DNA of 64,000 nt from Ornithinibacillus contaminans (GTDB lineage Bacteria; Bacillota; Bacilli; Bacillales; Amphibacillaceae): assembly GCF_001038425.2 (NCBI RefSeq), contig NZ_LDPV02000053.1, positions 1-64,000 on the forward strand, given 5' to 3'. This document shows, piece by piece, positions 23,000-32,045 of the stretch (position 1 is its first letter; every line of letters starts with the position of its first letter). Under the pieces are notes generated by a model. It was not told where the DNA came from. It ran no database searches and was given only the letters and a program-made list of their open reading frames with translations. A program made the position numbers and the translations under genes.

Positions 23000-23068
23000 C
23001 GAAAACGTATGCCACAGTAGCAATCCGACTACGAACTTCACAAAATGCACCCAAACAGGAGGGGAAAT

Positions 23069-23875
23069 ATGAAGCAACTAACCAAACGAATCCAAGAAAT
23101 TATCAAGCATGCTGGCGGAACTTGGGGAATATCACTGGAGGATTTAACGACGAATGAGGCATGGGGATTAAATACGGAGGAGTCTTTTTATGCGGCAAGT
23201 GTGATTAAGGTTCCGATTATGATTGCCGTATTTGATGCGCATCATCAAGGTGCGTTAAATCTTACCGATACCGTACACCTAGACCGCGATGCCCTGGTAG
23301 GCGGGAGTGGCGTGCTGCAACATTTAACGATAGGGACGCGATTTACTATTCATGACTTACTCACGCTCATGATTATTCAAAGTGATAATACAGCAACCAA
23401 TATCCTTATTGATCTCCTCGGGGTGGAAAAAATCCAGCAAACAATGGAGAAGCAGGGACTAGTAAAAAGTAAATTTTACCATAAAATGATGACCGTTCCA
23501 GTTGATCGAGAAGGGATAAATGAAATAACTGCTCGCGAGATGACGGTAATGCTGAAGAAATTAGTGACTGGAAAAATAATTTCTGCCTATGCATGTGAAC
23601 AAATGATTACCATCATGAAAAAGCAACAAATTCGTACCACACTTCCTGGGAAAATTCCAACCAACTCAAGCCAATTAATAGGTGCACTCCCAGAGTGGGA
23701 AATCGCGAATAAAACTGGGAGTGTATCCGGGATTAGGCATGATATAGGGATATTTTATGTTGGAAAACGGACGTTAGTCGCAGCCGTCTTATCAAAGGAT
23801 GTGGATGACATCCGAGCTGTAGATGCACTAGGCGAAATTGGATTGGAAATTTGGCAGCATTTGCAGAAAAACTAG
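23069..23875 (+). CDS. Cytoplasmic class A beta-lactamase-like serine hydrolase
   Basis: 268 residues with the penicillin-recognising triad: S44-V-I-K47, S105-D-N107 and K215-T-G217. There is no signal peptide or lipobox, so unlike true beta-lactamases it should stay in the cytoplasm. The omega-loop glutamate motif of class A enzymes is not clearly present. Position between dppA and dppB suggests it acts on D-amino-acid-containing peptides or amides derived from the wall rather than giving resistance. ATG 23069 is preferred over 23045 because AGGAGGGGAAAT lies in between. Confidence 0.8.
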   Translation: MKQLTKRIQEIIKHAGGTWGISLEDLTTNEAWGLNTEESFYAASVIKVPIMIAVFDAHHQGALNLTDTVHLDRDALVGGSGVLQHLTIGTRFTIHDLLTLMIIQSDNTATNILIDLLGVEKIQQTMEKQGLVKSKFYHKMMTVPVDREGINEITAREMTVMLKKLVTGKIISAYACEQMITIMKKQQIRTTLPGKIPTNSSQLIGALPEWEIANKTGSVSGIRHDIGIFYVGKRTLVAAVLSKDVDDIRAVDALGEIGLEIWQHLQKN

Positions 23876-23992
23876 AACCAGGAAAACTTTCATTCTAGTA
23901 ATTTTAGAATAATTAGGTTAACAGTAACATAGCCTATTTCAAAAGCTTATCTACACGTTAGAAAAGCACTTTGGGTACGGGAGTTGGAGGCA

Positions 23993-24925
23993 ATGCTCAA
24001 ATATATTTTAAAACGATTAGCTATTATGGCAATTACATTGTGGATCATTATCACGTTAACATTTGTGCTAATGGTGTCCGTTCCAGGCTCGCCATTTAAT
24101 AGTGAGCAGAACTCAAATGAAATTGTCCAACAAAATTTAGAGAGGCATTATAACCTGGATAAGCCGTATTATGTCCAGTATTTTCTCTACTTAAAATCGA
24201 TCGTCACCTTTGATTTTGGTCCATCGATTAAACAACCGAACCAGACAGTGAACGACTTGCTAGGAAGAGGGTTTCCCATTTCCTTTGAACTTGGAATGGT
24301 GACGATTATCGTGGCGGTTATCTCTGGGATTACCCTTGGCATTTTTGCTGCACTACGGCATAACGGAATCATCGATTATTTGGCCATGGGACTGGCAGTG
24401 CTCGGGATTTCGATACCGAACTTTATTCTAGCAACCCTACTAATCCAGCAACTTGCTGTGAATTTGGAATGGTTTCCGGTGGCGACTTGGTCAAGCCCCA
24501 TGCATATGGTCCTTCCAGTTCTAGCCTTGGCGACTGGACCGATGGCAATCATTGCCCGCTTAACAAGGTCAACGATGCTAGAGGTGTTAACACAGGATTA
24601 TATTAAAATGGCTCGGGCAAAAGGACTCGCCCCTTGGAAAATTATTATCAAACATGCACTAAGAAATGCGCTGATGCCAGTGGTGACCATCATGGGGACG
24701 CTACTTGCTGGAATTTTGACAGGGACATTTGTTATTGAACAAATTTTTGCCATACCGGGGATGGGGAAATATTTCGTGGAAAGTATTAATAATCGGGATT
24801 ACCCGGTAATCATGGGGACGACCGTATTTTATAGTGCCTTCTTAATCATAATGCTCTTCTTAGTCGATATTGCTTATGGAATTTTAGACCCAAGAATAAA
24901 ACTGAACAAGAAAGAAGGGGAGTAA
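23993..24925 (+). CDS. dppB: Dipeptide ABC transporter permease
   Basis: 310 residues, six predicted membrane helices, beginning MLKYILKRLAIM; the EAA-type cytoplasmic loop TRSTMLEVLTQDYIKMARAKG is where the ATPase docks. It is one of two permeases of an Opp/Dpp importer. The TTG at 23984 would put the ribosome site (GGGAG, 23979-23983) too close, so ATG 23993 is chosen. It is followed by dppC with a 1-bp gap. Confidence 0.93.
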   Translation: MLKYILKRLAIMAITLWIIITLTFVLMVSVPGSPFNSEQNSNEIVQQNLERHYNLDKPYYVQYFLYLKSIVTFDFGPSIKQPNQTVNDLLGRGFPISFELGMVTIIVAVISGITLGIFAALRHNGIIDYLAMGLAVLGISIPNFILATLLIQQLAVNLEWFPVATWSSPMHMVLPVLALATGPMAIIARLTRSTMLEVLTQDYIKMARAKGLAPWKIIIKHALRNALMPVVTIMGTLLAGILTGTFVIEQIFAIPGMGKYFVESINNRDYPVIMGTTVFYSAFLIIMLFLVDIAYGILDPRIKLNKKEGE

Positions 24926-24926
24926 G

Positions 24927-25880
24927 ATGAAGTCAAACCAAAGTCCCCAACGATTAACCAAAAGCCAAGTGCCAGACGAGTGGTTTTCATGGCGGGAAAA
25001 AAATGCATATGAACAAGAACTAGTTGCCAGACCCTCCTTATCCTACTGGAAGGATGCATGGCGGCGCCTCAAGAAAAATCGATTAGCCATGCTTGGCTTA
25101 GGATTTTTAGTTTTATTAATTTTCATGGCGATTGCAGGTCCAATGATTTCTCCATATGAAGTGAACATTAATGATTTGCCAAATCAGTACCAATCACCAT
25201 CCGCCGATCATTGGTTTGGTACCGATTCCCACGGGCGAGATGTATTCACACGGACATGGTATGGCGCCAGAATTTCCTTGTTTGTCGGATTTATGGCAGC
25301 GCTCTTAGACGTCACGATTGGCATAGTTTGGGGCGGGATTTCCGGCTATAAAGGTGGACGCACCGATAACATCATGATGCGTATTATTGAAATTTTATAT
25401 GGATTGCCCTATTTATTAGTTGTCATTCTCCTCTTAGTCGTGATGGGACCAAGTCTTTCAACCATCATCGTAGCCCTGACCATCACCGGATGGGTTGGGA
25501 TGGCCAGGATTGTGCGCGGGCAGGTCATGCAAATTAAAAACTATGAATATGTGCTTGCCTCTAAATCATTTGGAACGAAGACACCGCGAATCATCAGGCG
25601 AAATTTAATCCCTAATACGATGGGACCGATTATTGTGCAAATGACCTTAACTGTTCCATCGGCAATTTTTGCGGAAGCATTTCTAAGTTTTATTGGACTC
25701 GGAATTCAGGCGCCATATGCCAGCTGGGGTGTGATGGCGAGTGACTCATTAGGAGCGATTCTATCTGGAAATTGGTGGACATTATTTTTCCCAGCGTTTT
25801 TCATATCGTTTACAATGTTTGCCTTTAATGTCTTAGGGGACGGACTGCAGGACGCACTGGACCCTAAATTAAGGAAGTAG
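24927..25880 (+). CDS. dppC: Dipeptide ABC transporter permease
   Basis: 317 residues. Soluble N-terminal 50 residues, then the OppC-type N-terminal helix and a five-helix permease core. EAA loop about MARIVRGQVMQIKNYEYVLASKSFG. Partner of DppB. Its ribosome site (AAGGGGAG) lies in the end of dppB. Confidence 0.93.
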   Translation: MKSNQSPQRLTKSQVPDEWFSWREKNAYEQELVARPSLSYWKDAWRRLKKNRLAMLGLGFLVLLIFMAIAGPMISPYEVNINDLPNQYQSPSADHWFGTDSHGRDVFTRTWYGARISLFVGFMAALLDVTIGIVWGGISGYKGGRTDNIMMRIIEILYGLPYLLVVILLLVVMGPSLSTIIVALTITGWVGMARIVRGQVMQIKNYEYVLASKSFGTKTPRIIRRNLIPNTMGPIIVQMTLTVPSAIFAEAFLSFIGLGIQAPYASWGVMASDSLGAILSGNWWTLFFPAFFISFTMFAFNVLGDGLQDALDPKLRK

Positions 25881-25888
25881 GTGTGGTG

Positions 25889-26893
25889 ATGGAAAAAATT
25901 CTTGATGTAACAGACCTTCACGTGACCTTTACAACTTACGGAGGAACTGTGCAAGCGGTGCGTGGGGTGAGCTTCCATTTGAATAAAGGAGAAACACTTG
26001 CCATCGTTGGCGAATCGGGCTGTGGAAAAAGTGTGACATCGAATGCCATCATGCGTCTCATTCCTAGCCCACCAGGAAAAATTTCCAATGGTACCATTCT
26101 GTTTAAGGGAAAGGATTTATCAAAGCTATCCGAAAAGAAAATGCGGGCCATCCGTGGTGTGGATATTTCCATGATTTTTCAGGATCCGATGACAGCACTT
26201 AATCCTACACTAACAATCGGGACTCAGTTAATAGAAGGGCTAAAGCAACACCAAAACGTATCCGATGCAGAGGCGAAAGAAAAAGCATTAGAGATGCTAA
26301 ATTTAGTCGGCATCCCAAATCCAGCAGAACGGATGAAACAATTTCCCCACCAATTTAGTGGCGGAATGCGCCAGCGGATCGTCATTGCTACTGCCTTAAT
26401 TTGTGAGCCGGAGCTCCTGATTGCTGACGAGCCGACAACGGCACTTGATGTCACGATTCAAGCACAAATCCTAGAGTTATTTGAAAAGATTCAGGATGTA
26501 ACAGGTGTTTCCATCATTTTAATTACCCATGATCTCGGTGTTGTCGCCAAGCTCGCAGACAGAATCGCGGTCATGTATGCCGGAAAAATCATTGAAACAG
26601 GGACAAAACGAGATATTTTTTACAATCCGCAGCATCCATACACAAAAGGACTTTTAAATTCGGTTCCGAGATTGGATGCAAAAGGGAAGTTACAGCCAAT
26701 TGACGGAACTCCACCAGATTTATTCTCACCGCCAGCAGGATGTCCATTTACACCACGATGTCCTTTTGCCATGGAGGTGTGCAATAAAGTGTACCCGGAT
26801 TCATCCAAGCTTTCCGATTCCCATACGGTGGATTGCTGGCTACAGGATGTTCGGGCAAAACAGCTTGTGACCACCACGGTCACAAAACAATGA
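25889..26893 (+). CDS. dppD: Dipeptide ABC transporter ATP-binding protein
   Basis: 334 residues. Walker A GESGCGKS, signature motif FSGGMRQR, Walker B LLIADEPTTALD, and a C-terminal OppD-type extension with the CPFTPRCPFAMEVC cysteine cluster, which binds an Fe-S cluster or metal in related proteins. It energises uptake with DppBC and the second ATPase at 32046. ATG 25889 is favoured over GTG 25883 by ribosome-site spacing. Confidence 0.93.
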   Translation: MEKILDVTDLHVTFTTYGGTVQAVRGVSFHLNKGETLAIVGESGCGKSVTSNAIMRLIPSPPGKISNGTILFKGKDLSKLSEKKMRAIRGVDISMIFQDPMTALNPTLTIGTQLIEGLKQHQNVSDAEAKEKALEMLNLVGIPNPAERMKQFPHQFSGGMRQRIVIATALICEPELLIADEPTTALDVTIQAQILELFEKIQDVTGVSIILITHDLGVVAKLADRIAVMYAGKIIETGTKRDIFYNPQHPYTKGLLNSVPRLDAKGKLQPIDGTPPDLFSPPAGCPFTPRCPFAMEVCNKVYPDSSKLSDSHTVDCWLQDVRAKQLVTTTVTKQ

Positions 26894-26908
26894 TGAGGGG
26901 GAAATGAA

Positions 26909-28576
26909 ATGAAGAGACTTCTCTTTTTACTAACGGTTATCTTCAGTATTGTTGTGCTAGTTGCTTGTACGGCCAACGAAGATGCAGGGCAAGAACCAGA
27001 TGAAGGGGAAAATGCTACCGAGCCTGGGGATGATGGGACTGGTGAGTCAACCGATGACGGGACAGCGGATGGAAAAGTTCTTCGGCTAAATAACGGAATC
27101 GAGCCGACCTCATTGGATCCTTCAATTGGATTTGATGCGGTATCGTGGGATCCGTTAAACAATTTAATGGAAGGTTTAACACGATTAGATCAAGAACATC
27201 GCGCAGGACCGGGAGCTGCGGAAAAATGGGACATTTCAGATGACGGCTTAATCTACACCTTCTACCTGCGCGAGGATGCAACATGGTCCAATGGTGATCC
27301 AGTCGTCGCTGAGGATTTTGTCTATGCGTGGAAATACATGCTAGACCCAGAAACAGCGTCACCAGCAGCTTTTTTAGGCTACTTTATTGAAGGGGCAGAG
27401 GCTTATAACAGCGGGGAAGGCACTGCTGATGATGTTGCAGTCCGCGCAGTAGATGATAAAACATTAGAAGTGACATTAGCAGCGCCAACCGGATTTTTCC
27501 TTGATGTCTTAACGAATCCAGCATTTTTCCCAATCAATCATCAAGTCGCACAGGATAATCCGAACTGGCATGCCGAAGCGGAAACCTTTGTCGGCAATGG
27601 TCCATTCAAACTAGAATCATGGGATCATGATGTGGAAATGGTATTTGCCAAGAACGAAAACTATTGGGACGCAGATGCAGTAAAGCTTGATCAAGTTCAT
27701 TTTGCCATGGTGAACGACACGAATACACAGTATCAAATGTTTGAAAGTGGCGATCTAGACACAGCAAGCATTCCACCAGAATTATCGGATCAATTAATTG
27801 AAGGGGACAATGTGTTCATCGGGCCATATGGCGGACTGGAATTTTTCCGGTTCAATGTAACGATGGAGCCATTCCAAAATGCTAAGATTCGCCAAGCATT
27901 CTCCTATGCGATTAATCGTGACGACATTGCCCAGTATGTTGTCAAAAATGGCGTTGAACCAGCATACGGTTATATTTCACCTGGATTCACGAGTCCAACC
28001 GGTAGTGATTTCCGCGATGCTAATGGTGATTTAGTAGCGTTTGATCCAGATCTAGCCAAGCAATTGTTAGCGGAGGGAATGGAAGAAGAAGGCTATGACG
28101 AATTACCAGAAGTCACATTAACCTATAACACAAGTGACACGAATAAAGCCGTTGCCGAAGCACTTCAAAGCATGTTCTTGGAAAATTTAGGTGTGGAAGT
28201 AACCCTTGAGAACATGGAATGGGGCGTATTCACAGAGGCGCAGCAAAATCTAGAACTGCAATTTTCACGCAGCTCATTCATTAACGACTACAATGACCCA
28301 GTGAATTTCTTAGAAAGCTTCATCACAGATTCCTACATGAACCGGACAGGGTTTTCGAGTGAAGCCTATGACGAGCTGATTGCCAACGGAAAATCCGAAA
28401 CCGATGAAGAACAGCGCTGGCAATATCTCTATGACGCTGAAAAAATGCTAGCCGAAGAAATGATCGCAACCCCAGTTCGCTACTACAATACCGTGGTGCT
28501 GGAAGCAGATGGAGTGGAAGGAATCTTACGCCACCCAGTTGGATACTTTGATTTGAAATTTGCAGATAAGAACTAG
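26909..28576 (+). CDS. dppE: Dipeptide-binding lipoprotein
   Basis: 555 residues. Lipoprotein signal with lipobox LVAC (Cys20), an acidic Gly/Asp/Glu linker (about 23-52), then the SBP_bac_5 fold (LNNGIEPTSLDPSIGFD...; NRDDIAQYV; YDAEKMLAEEM). It captures oligopeptides outside and feeds DppBC. In B. subtilis DppE binds murein tripeptide-like ligands; the flanking ykf genes support the same use here. Confidence 0.93.
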   Translation: MKRLLFLLTVIFSIVVLVACTANEDAGQEPDEGENATEPGDDGTGESTDDGTADGKVLRLNNGIEPTSLDPSIGFDAVSWDPLNNLMEGLTRLDQEHRAGPGAAEKWDISDDGLIYTFYLREDATWSNGDPVVAEDFVYAWKYMLDPETASPAAFLGYFIEGAEAYNSGEGTADDVAVRAVDDKTLEVTLAAPTGFFLDVLTNPAFFPINHQVAQDNPNWHAEAETFVGNGPFKLESWDHDVEMVFAKNENYWDADAVKLDQVHFAMVNDTNTQYQMFESGDLDTASIPPELSDQLIEGDNVFIGPYGGLEFFRFNVTMEPFQNAKIRQAFSYAINRDDIAQYVVKNGVEPAYGYISPGFTSPTGSDFRDANGDLVAFDPDLAKQLLAEGMEEEGYDELPEVTLTYNTSDTNKAVAEALQSMFLENLGVEVTLENMEWGVFTEAQQNLELQFSRSSFINDYNDPVNFLESFITDSYMNRTGFSSEAYDELIANGKSETDEEQRWQYLYDAEKMLAEEMIATPVRYYNTVVLEADGVEGILRHPVGYFDLKFADKN

Positions 28577-28602
28577 GTTTGAGTAGGGTGTTTGGGTGGG
28601 GG

Positions 28603-28752
28603 ATTAGCAGGGATCCTGGAGCATCAGCAGATATGTGGAAATATCAGCAGGAATTTCGGATTATCAGCAGATATATGAAAACATCAGCAGGAATTTCGGA
28701 TCATCAGCAGATATATGAAAACATCAGCAGGAATTCCGTAGCATCAGCTAGA
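28603..28752 (+). repeat. Array D: ATCAGCAG words at exact 20-bp spacing, inside the dpp-ykf operon
   Basis: ATCAGCAG (first copy ATTAGCAG, last ATCAGCTA) starts at 28603, 28623, 28643, 28663, 28683, 28703, 28723 and 28743. Tails alternate between GAATTTCGGAT(T/C) and ATATATGAAAAC, so a 40-bp super-unit is present. It fills the gap between dppE and ykfA. No terminator is evident before it, so it is probably transcribed. Confidence 0.85.
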
Positions 28753-28808
28753 GTAAAATTAACAAACTCCAGCCACCCAAACCGATCACCAAGAAAGTAG
28801 GGATACAC

Positions 28809-29732
28809 ATGCTTTTACCCAAAACACTGAGTAAGGGGGATGCCGTTGGGGTGATTGCGCCGGCGAGTCCTCCAGGCGGTGATCGACTTCAATGTGCACT
28901 GCCTTTTCTGGAAAGCATGGGGCTTCAGATTAAACTAGGGAAGAGCATTGAGCGAGTGCATGGTTATTTGGCAGGGACGGATAAAGAACGGCTGGAAGAT
29001 TTTCATGACATGGTAGCCGATGAACAGGTGAAGGCAATTTTCTTTGCGCGTGGTGGATATGGTTCGGGCAGGATTGCAGCTGCAATTGATTATCAGCTCG
29101 TGGCCACACATCCAAAAATCATCTGGGGCTATAGCGATATCACCTATTTACACACGGCCATCCGGCAAAAGACAGGGTTAGTTACCTTTCATGGTCCAAT
29201 GCTATCCTCTGATGTGGCCGATTCAGAATTTGATGCGTTATCAGCAAGTATGTTTCAGCAATTATTTACACCAATGACATTAAAATATGACGAAGCGATT
29301 TCCGAGTTAGAGGTTTTAGTCGAAGGGGTGGCGACAGGGCAGCTCGTCGGTGGGAACTTATCAGTACTGGTTAGCACACTAGGAACGGAATTTGAGATAG
29401 ACACTTCTGGCAATATTTTATTGCTAGAAGATATAGATGAGGTACCATATCGGGTCGATTCAATGTTAAATCAGCTCAAGCTAGCGGGGAAATTTGATCA
29501 TTTAGCCGGTGTAATGATTGGTGATTTCGCGAATGCCGAACCGAAAAAATTGCCATCGCTTACGCTAAAGGAAGTGTTCTACGATTATTTTAGCAACCTA
29601 GCTTGTCCGGTGATGGCTGGGTTTAAAATTGGGCATTGCTACCCGCATTTCGCCGTACCGCTTGGGGGCGGTGCGACGATGGTAACGGATAAAAAGCGTG
29701 TCTATATTACACCAGGGGTGACTAGCACATGA
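28809..29732 (+). CDS. ykfA: Murein tetrapeptide LD-carboxypeptidase (S66 family)
   Basis: 307 residues. S109 in WGYSDIT is the catalytic serine of the S66 family; the conserved GGNLSVL, LLEDIDE (Glu) and KIGHCYPHFAVPLG (His) complete the triad. It removes the terminal D-Ala from murein tetrapeptides in the cytoplasm. The stop overlaps ykfB by 4 bp. Confidence 0.92.
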   Translation: MLLPKTLSKGDAVGVIAPASPPGGDRLQCALPFLESMGLQIKLGKSIERVHGYLAGTDKERLEDFHDMVADEQVKAIFFARGGYGSGRIAAAIDYQLVATHPKIIWGYSDITYLHTAIRQKTGLVTFHGPMLSSDVADSEFDALSASMFQQLFTPMTLKYDEAISELEVLVEGVATGQLVGGNLSVLVSTLGTEFEIDTSGNILLLEDIDEVPYRVDSMLNQLKLAGKFDHLAGVMIGDFANAEPKKLPSLTLKEVFYDYFSNLACPVMAGFKIGHCYPHFAVPLGGGATMVTDKKRVYITPGVTST

Positions 29733-30832
29733 TTATACAACAAATCGAAATAGCTTCATGCGCTGTTCCACTTAACAAACCTTTCAAAACAGCATTACGT
29801 ACCGTTACTGTAGCTGAGTCTATCATCGTTAAAGTAACATGTGATAATGGAGTCGTTGGCTGGGGAGAGGCGCCGCCAACCCATGTGATTACTGGCGATA
29901 GCTTGGCGAGCATTGCATTTACGATAAATAATATTTTAAAACCAGCACTGCTTGGGATGTCGCTTCTGTATCGTGAGGATATTTTTGAGGTAATTACTAA
30001 CAGTGTACTCGGAAATACTAGCGCAAAAGCGGCAATCGATATGGCAATTTATGATTGTCTCGCGCAATATGCTAATATGAGCCTCGTGCAATTTTTGGGT
30101 GGTACAACCAAGCAAATGGAGACAGATTTTACGGTTAGTGTGAATAGTTCAGAGGAAATGGCGGGAGATGCCAAATCCTATGTTGCGGCAGGCTTCTCCA
30201 TCTTGAAGGTGAAGGTTGGGAAGGACAAAATCGAGACGGATATCGAGCGAATTACGGCAATTCGTGATCAGGTTGGGGCAGATGTTACGATTCGTCTCGA
30301 TGCCAATCAAGGCTGGCAGCCAAAGGAAGCGGTTCGCGCTATTAAGCAGTTACAGGCAAGTGGGATGAATATAGAATTTATCGAACAACCGGTTAAAGCC
30401 CATGATTTGCAAGGGTTAAAATATGTGACTGAGCTTACCGAAATCCCGATTATGGCCGATGAAAGTGTGTTTACCGCCCGTGATGCTAGGGGAATTTTAG
30501 AGATCGGCGCGGCCGACATGCTTAATATTAAATTGATGAAAGCAGGCGGCATTCACGAGGCAATAAAGATTGCTAAACTCGCAGCTATCTATGATGTCCC
30601 CTGTATGGTTGGCAGCATGATTGAGTCCAAGATTGGAATTACGGCAGCTGCTCATTTTGCCGCTAGTCAACCGAATGTGAAATACTATGATTTTGATGCG
30701 CCATTAATGTTATCCGGGGACTTAATCGAAGGTGGAATTTCCTATGAAGCTAGTAAAATCAACCTGGAAGAAGGTAAAGGACTCGGCATCCGCCAATTAA
30801 ATGAAACCTATGTGGTGGAAAAATTAGCGTAG
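29729..30832 (+). CDS. ykfB: L-Ala-D/L-Glu epimerase
   Basis: 367 residues, enolase superfamily (muconate-lactonising subgroup). Catalytic lysine motif KVKVG, metal-ligand motifs DANQGW, FIEQPV and MADES are in order. It converts L-Ala-D-Glu from murein to L-Ala-L-Glu, which ordinary peptidases can cleave. Translationally coupled to ykfA (ATGA). Confidence 0.93.
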   Translation: MIIQQIEIASCAVPLNKPFKTALRTVTVAESIIVKVTCDNGVVGWGEAPPTHVITGDSLASIAFTINNILKPALLGMSLLYREDIFEVITNSVLGNTSAKAAIDMAIYDCLAQYANMSLVQFLGGTTKQMETDFTVSVNSSEEMAGDAKSYVAAGFSILKVKVGKDKIETDIERITAIRDQVGADVTIRLDANQGWQPKEAVRAIKQLQASGMNIEFIEQPVKAHDLQGLKYVTELTEIPIMADESVFTARDARGILEIGAADMLNIKLMKAGGIHEAIKIAKLAAIYDVPCMVGSMIESKIGITAAAHFAASQPNVKYYDFDAPLMLSGDLIEGGISYEASKINLEEGKGLGIRQLNETYVVEKLA

Positions 30833-30876
30833 CACCTGTTATACAGTAGAAATCCCGTGCAGAAAGGAGAAAAATC

Positions 30877-32040
30877 ATGTTCCCACAAAACTTTTTCAGT
30901 TTTTCCGACACATTCTATGTTGTTTCCGTCCAAGTCGCTACAATGTGGACTACTCCTGGGAAGGTAACCAATTTGGATCTACCAGCAATCGCCAATCCAA
31001 CGAATTTAGAAGAATGGACGAAACTGCTCACCTACGAACAAAAATTAGCACTGTGCAATGACAACCGTGTCCAGACACAAGCGTTGTACGGTGAACCAGT
31101 GCTTGTGAAAGAAATCCAAGGAGAGTGGGCTAAGGTTACCATTCCAAATCAACCATCCCATAAAGATGTAACTGGCTATCCGGGCTGGATACCACTACGA
31201 CAGCTCAAAAAAGTAACCAAACAGGATTGGGTACGACCAGAAACCGCGGCAGTCACAGCAACACATGCATGGTTGGAAACAGAGACAGGAGAAAAGATAA
31301 TTCGCTTAAGCTACATGACTTGTCTCCCGTGCATAGCTACTAATAATCGTGGAGATAGCGATACGAATAAAATTAGCAATAACGTTAGTAAAACTACTAG
31401 TCAAATTTTCAGCGAAACAAATACCGTTTCTACTAGAGAATCATCCAGCGAAGCAAGGAATATAGCTACAAGCGAAGCTAACACTATAACAACCAGCGAA
31501 ACTACCCATAAATCTACCAAAAATCCCACAAGCAAGACCACCGACAAACGCACTAAAAATACCGACAAAAATAGAATCAAAGTATACACCCCGCATGGCA
31601 CACTGTATCTACCAACCGATGCGATAACGATTTTTCCAACTGATACGGGATGTAATCCAAAGGATGGCTCCGCAATTATCGAAGCAGGAAAGCAGTTTCT
31701 TGGTTTGGAATATTTGTGGGGTGGGATGAGTTCATTTGGCTATGATTGTTCGGGATTTTCCTATGCGATGCATAAGGCTGCAGGTTATCAGATTAGTAGG
31801 GATGCGTCTGATCAAGCGGAGCATGGCAAAGAGATAGCGTTAGATGAACTGTTGCCAGGGGACCTTCTCTTTTTTGCCTATCAGGAAGGGGTGGGGAGCA
31901 TTCATCATGTCGGGATTTATTTTGGGGACGGAAAAATGATACATTCTCCGCAAACTGGTAAAGGGATCGAGATTACGAGCTTGAAGGACACCATTTATGA
32001 AAAGGAACTTTGCGTGGCACGGCGTTATTGGAGGGGGTGA
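30877..32040 (+). CDS. ykfC: Gamma-D-glutamyl-L-diamino acid endopeptidase (NlpC/P60), with a Ser/Thr/Lys-rich insert
   Basis: 387 residues against about 300 in B. subtilis YkfC. N-terminal SH3b-like domains (VSVQVATMWT..., QTQALYGEPV, GYPGWIPLRQL), then a low-complexity insert of about 80 residues (about 150-232, made almost only of S, T, N, K and E) breaking the second SH3b region, and an NlpC/P60 domain with C291 (YDCSGFSY) and the HHVGIYFG histidine. It cuts D-Glu-diamino acid bonds in murein peptides. No signal peptide is seen. AAAGGAGAAAA precedes the ATG; the stop overlaps the next gene region. Confidence 0.9.
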   Translation: MFPQNFFSFSDTFYVVSVQVATMWTTPGKVTNLDLPAIANPTNLEEWTKLLTYEQKLALCNDNRVQTQALYGEPVLVKEIQGEWAKVTIPNQPSHKDVTGYPGWIPLRQLKKVTKQDWVRPETAAVTATHAWLETETGEKIIRLSYMTCLPCIATNNRGDSDTNKISNNVSKTTSQIFSETNTVSTRESSSEARNIATSEANTITTSETTHKSTKNPTSKTTDKRTKNTDKNRIKVYTPHGTLYLPTDAITIFPTDTGCNPKDGSAIIEAGKQFLGLEYLWGGMSSFGYDCSGFSYAMHKAAGYQISRDASDQAEHGKEIALDELLPGDLLFFAYQEGVGSIHHVGIYFGDGKMIHSPQTGKGIEITSLKDTIYEKELCVARRYWRG

Positions 32041-32045
32041 TGGAA

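Noticed and set aside
23069-23875. Acquired beta-lactam resistance gene
   Set aside because: No export signal, no mobile element next to it, and it is embedded in a peptide-recycling operon.
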